Both the position numbers and the translations under genes were made by a program. The notes below the pieces were generated by a model. The model was not told where the DNA came from, made no database searches, and saw only the letters and a list, made by a program, of their open reading frames with translations. Below are positions 61,617-64,000 of a stretch of DNA of 64,000 bases, one piece after another. The DNA comes from Bradyrhizobium sp. ISRA430. Its GTDB lineage: Bacteria > Pseudomonadota > Alphaproteobacteria > Rhizobiales > Xanthobacteraceae. How positions within the stretch are numbered: the stretch's first letter is position 1; each line of letters begins with the position of its first letter. Location of the stretch: positions 4,340,001 through 4,404,000 of the forward strand of contig NZ_CP094516.1 in the NCBI RefSeq assembly GCF_029909975.1. The letters run 5' to 3'.

Positions 61617-62786
61617 CTACTGCAGCCATCTCACCGGCAGATTGAGCAGGCCGCGGAAGGCCCAGCCGCCGATGCGCACGGGTTCGTCGCCTGAGATCTC
61701 GATCCAGCTGGCGCGTGCGAACACGGTCGGCAGCGCGACGTCCGCGATCATGGCACGCGAGGCCCAGGCGCCGGCGCAGAAGTGAGGGCCGGCGCCGAAG
61801 GCCACGCTCTTGGAGACGTCTCGTCGCACGTCGAACTGGTCGGCGCGCTCGAAATGCTTCTCGTCGCGGTTGGCCGAACCGAACATCAGGAACACGCGCT
61901 CATCTAGCTCGAACGACACGTCGCGGATGGTCCACGGCTTCGCGATGCGCCGCGGCGACATGCCGATCGGCGAGATCCAGCGGGCATATTCCTCGAAGGC
62001 CTGGAGCCAAGACACCTCGCCCTTGCGCACGAGATCGAGCTGCTCGGGATGGGTCAGCAGCGCCCAGACCGTGCCGGCGATCGCCTTGCGCGGTTCGTTC
62101 TGGCCGCCGGAGATCGCGAGCTTGACGTTGGCGCGCACGCTCTCCATCGGCATGCCCGATGCGAGGAGGAAGCCGAGCAGACTCTGGTCGGGATGCTTGC
62201 GCATCACAGGCAGCATGTCGTCGATCGCGGCATCGATGCCGGCGGTCGCCGCATGGCAGCGCGCCTCGACCGCGGGATCGCCGGTGTAGTTGGCGATGCC
62301 CTCGATCATGCCTTGCGACCAGGCATCCATCTCGGCAAAGCCGATATTGGTAAGGCCGGTGATCGACTTCAGGCATTCGCCGGAGAACGGCAGCGCGAAG
62401 TCGGCCATGAAGTCGATCCGTGCGCCCGGCTCGATCCTATCCATGATGCGGTCGGCATGAGCCTGGAACTGCGCGGTCCAGTGCGCCTTCACCGTCCTCG
62501 GCGACACCGCGGGAAAGAACGCGCGCCGCTCGACCTGATGCGCCTCGCCGTCCTTGCGCATCATGTTGTGGCCCATCAGCCTGTTCATGAGCCCCTGCGG
62601 CTGATGCGAGGAGAACACGTCGATCTGCTTCTCGGAAATCGAGATGTCGTCGCGGCTCACCAGCAGCGTCGAGCCGAGCTGCGGCACGAAGGCGATCGGC
62701 GCCTCCTGTCGCATCCTCGCGAGCATCGGATAGGGATCGGCCCAGAACGAGGCCGGGTCGATGTCGATGCGCGGCGCGGTGCTCAA
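61617..62786 (-). CDS. Cytochrome P450
   Basis: A 389-residue soluble P450. The heme loop is FGAGPHFCAG with the thiolate ligand at C337. The ExxR-region motif is FEEYARWISPIGMSPRRIA. The I-helix reads ISGGQNEPRKAIAG, so the usual Glu/Asp-Thr proton-relay pair is changed (Glu followed by Pro, no Thr). No ferredoxin or reductase gene is beside it, so its electron partner is elsewhere. The substrate is unknown. It is preceded by two perfect palindromes. Confidence 0.92.
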   Translation of the reverse strand: MSTAPRIDIDPASFWADPYPMLARMRQEAPIAFVPQLGSTLLVSRDDISISEKQIDVFSSHQPQGLMNRLMGHNMMRKDGEAHQVERRAFFPAVSPRTVKAHWTAQFQAHADRIMDRIEPGARIDFMADFALPFSGECLKSITGLTNIGFAEMDAWSQGMIEGIANYTGDPAVEARCHAATAGIDAAIDDMLPVMRKHPDQSLLGFLLASGMPMESVRANVKLAISGGQNEPRKAIAGTVWALLTHPEQLDLVRKGEVSWLQAFEEYARWISPIGMSPRRIAKPWTIRDVSFELDERVFLMFGSANRDEKHFERADQFDVRRDVSKSVAFGAGPHFCAGAWASRAMIADVALPTVFARASWIEISGDEPVRIGGWAFRGLLNLPVRWLQ

Positions 62787-62831
62787 GGCGGTCTCCCCTG
62801 GATCGTTGTATCCTTAAGGCCAGACTATCGC

Positions 62832-62869
62832 ACTGCGGCGCCGCAGTCTGTCCCTAGCGATAGGGACAG
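62832..62869. promoter_or_regulatory. Two adjacent perfect palindromes upstream of the P450 gene
   Basis: ACTGCGGCGCCGCAGT (62832-62847) is a 16-base perfect palindrome. Directly next to it CTGTCCCTA and TAGGGACAG pair around GCGA (62848-62869). They lie 46 bases before the P450 start and 46 bases after the L,D-transpeptidase stop, so they may be operators for the first or end structures for the second. There is no T-run. Confidence 0.55.
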
Positions 62870-62915
62870 GCGGAATTGGGACGTGTGTTCATAAGTCCGA
62901 GGACGGAGGGCTGAG

Positions 62916-63776
62916 TTACTGGGCCTCGGCGATCTTCGGTCCGGATGACAGCATCTGCGCGTTAGCCGCCAAGGGCCGCTTCGACGGCGATGCAGGGTCC
63001 GGCAACCGGAAAGCGGCGTCGGGCGGCGCTCCCTGGGACGGTCGACGGGCAGCGGCTGCCGGAAGCACGATCACTTTCGCTCCGACTTTCACCCGCTCAT
63101 AAAGGTCTGTGACGTCCTCATTGGTCAGCCGGATACAGCCGGACGAAACCCGCTTCCCGATCGTATCGGGGTTGTTGGTGCCGTGAATTCGATATTCGGT
63201 CTCGCCGAGATACATCGCCCGAGCGCCGAGCGGGTTGGTGGGACCGCCTGCCATAAACCGCGGCAGATAAGGCTGACGCGAGACCATCTCCACAGGCGGA
63301 TGCCAATCCGGCCATTCTGCTTTACGGGCCACAGTCTGCTCACCGGACCATGTGAAACCTTCGCGGCCAACACCGATGCCGTAACGCATCGCTTGCCTGT
63401 CGTTCAAAACGAAATAAAGGAATGTGTTTCCGGTATCGATGATCACGGTGCCCGGCGCCTGGTGGCTGGCGTAGTCAACCACCTGCCGGACAAATGCGCC
63501 GGGAACGCCAGCACCGGCTTTTGGCGGTTCGACCAGAGGCGCCGGGGCCGGAATGGGAGCCGGAACTGGCGCTGATGCACGAACTGGAGTTGACACGTAA
63601 ACCGGAGTTGACGACGCCTGGGCTTGTAGCGCGGACGGTTTTCGGTTCGGTTGCACGCTCGGGCGAGCCAGCAAACTGTACCCCACGATGGCGACGGCCA
63701 CGGCGCCAATTGCAACTCTCGCGGCCATTGGTATTGCGAGCGTCTCTGCCTTTCGACGTTTGGCCCGCTTACTCAT
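62916..63776 (-). CDS. L,D-transpeptidase (YkuD domain)
   Basis: A 286-residue envelope enzyme that makes 3-3 peptidoglycan cross-links or attaches proteins. An N-terminal basic segment (MSKRAKRRKAE) is followed by one membrane anchor (AARVAIGAVAVAIVGYSLLA) and a Pro-rich linker. The YkuD domain shows FLYFVLNDRQAMRYGIGVGR, RIHGTNNPDTIGKRVSSGCI with the catalytic His and Cys, and RLTNEDVTDLYERV. The ATG at 63776 with GGGGAAAG upstream is preferred over an ATG 41 codons earlier. Confidence 0.92.
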   Translation of the reverse strand: MSKRAKRRKAETLAIPMAARVAIGAVAVAIVGYSLLARPSVQPNRKPSALQAQASSTPVYVSTPVRASAPVPAPIPAPAPLVEPPKAGAGVPGAFVRQVVDYASHQAPGTVIIDTGNTFLYFVLNDRQAMRYGIGVGREGFTWSGEQTVARKAEWPDWHPPVEMVSRQPYLPRFMAGGPTNPLGARAMYLGETEYRIHGTNNPDTIGKRVSSGCIRLTNEDVTDLYERVKVGAKVIVLPAAAARRPSQGAPPDAAFRLPDPASPSKRPLAANAQMLSSGPKIAEAQ

Positions 63777-63936
63777 GTCTTTCCCCAAGATCACTATGCC
63801 CGGAAGAGGTACCCAGCAAAATTTAAGAAACTTCGAAGCGATTTCGCTCAGACGGGAACCGTTAGCGGTGGTTAACGCCGAACTCTTGTTCGGCAACATA
63901 AAAATTGCGAGTACCGCTTGATATTGAGGTAGCGAC
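63777..63936. other. Short upstream region of the L,D-transpeptidase
   Basis: The composition is AT-rich compared with the flanks. It probably holds the promoter for the transpeptidase gene. I see no clear -35/-10 pair. Confidence 0.35.
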
Positions 63937-64000
63937 GTGGACGACGCGCTTCTCCTCGCGGAACGCGTCGAGGTCCGAATCGCCCGGCGGAGCGAACACG
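63937..64000 (+). CDS. Possible start of a gene cut by the window end
   Basis: A GTG at 63937 with GAGGTAGC a few bases upstream opens a frame (DDALLLAERVEVRIARRSEH) with mostly G or C in third positions, running off the window. A minus-strand frame is open in the same place and ends at 63862. Too little is visible to decide. Confidence 0.2.
   Translation, partial: MDDALLLAERVEVRIARRSEH

Overview
The window reads as a piece of an alphaproteobacterial chromosome, most likely Bradyrhizobium or a close relative. The evidence is the GC-rich core genes, the order fliF-fliG-fliH-fliN-flbD beside a SciP-type cell-cycle regulator, the ssu sulfonate operon with its own flavin reductase, and several short palindromic repeat families that I recognise from Bradyrhizobium. 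No species can be assigned from sequence alone.

Region 1 (about 1-32,300) is a surface-polysaccharide locus of Wzx/Wzy type. A minus-strand run (12,330 down to 235) encodes a Gfo/Idh/MocA sugar dehydrogenase, an initiating sugar transferase, a DegT aminotransferase, a left-handed beta-helix acyltransferase, a glycosyltransferase, an AsnB-like amidotransferase, a CelD-type GNAT protein, an FAD oxidoreductase, an ATP-grasp enzyme with a Rho-N-like tail, and another glycosyltransferase. Next come a Wzz-type chain-length protein and a glycosyltransferase (minus), then a divergent plus-strand run: a NodB-fold-like protein, Wzy-type polymerase, glycosyltransferase, Wzx-type flippase, FkbM methyltransferase, and a GINT1-like protein. 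A UDP-sugar dehydrogenase and a UDP-glucuronate-type epimerase lie at 29,948-32,271. Dehydrogenase, aminotransferase and acyltransferase together would suit a 2,3-diacetamido uronic acid, and AsnB could amidate it. No outer-membrane exporter, tyrosine kinase or exosortase is seen in the window. A 663-residue repeat-rich coiled-coil protein sits between the two parts.

Region 2 (about 32,300-42,500) is a graveyard of mobile and accessory DNA: a truncated serine recombinase, a frameshifted IS3-family element, a broken LigD-type DNA ligase, a broken ABC substrate-binding protein, an IS66 fragment, an intact IS110 transposase, a broken VirE-like ATPase and an integrase-core transposase remnant. 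A few short or hypothetical genes (YdcF-like, DUF2934, small ORFs) survive among them. It ends at a tRNA-Met(CAU) gene with a clear sigma-70 promoter.

Region 3 (42,600-64,000) is ordinary core genome: a methyltransferase, mnmA, flagellar genes (fliK-flgD behind a good sigma-54 promoter; fliF-G-H-N; the sigma-54 activator flbD), sciP, an M20 peptidase, a complete ssu operon with two tandem SsuA-like binding proteins, a cytochrome P450 preceded by two perfect palindromes, and an L,D-transpeptidase. The flagellar sigma-54 promoter and the FlbD activator in the same window fit each other.
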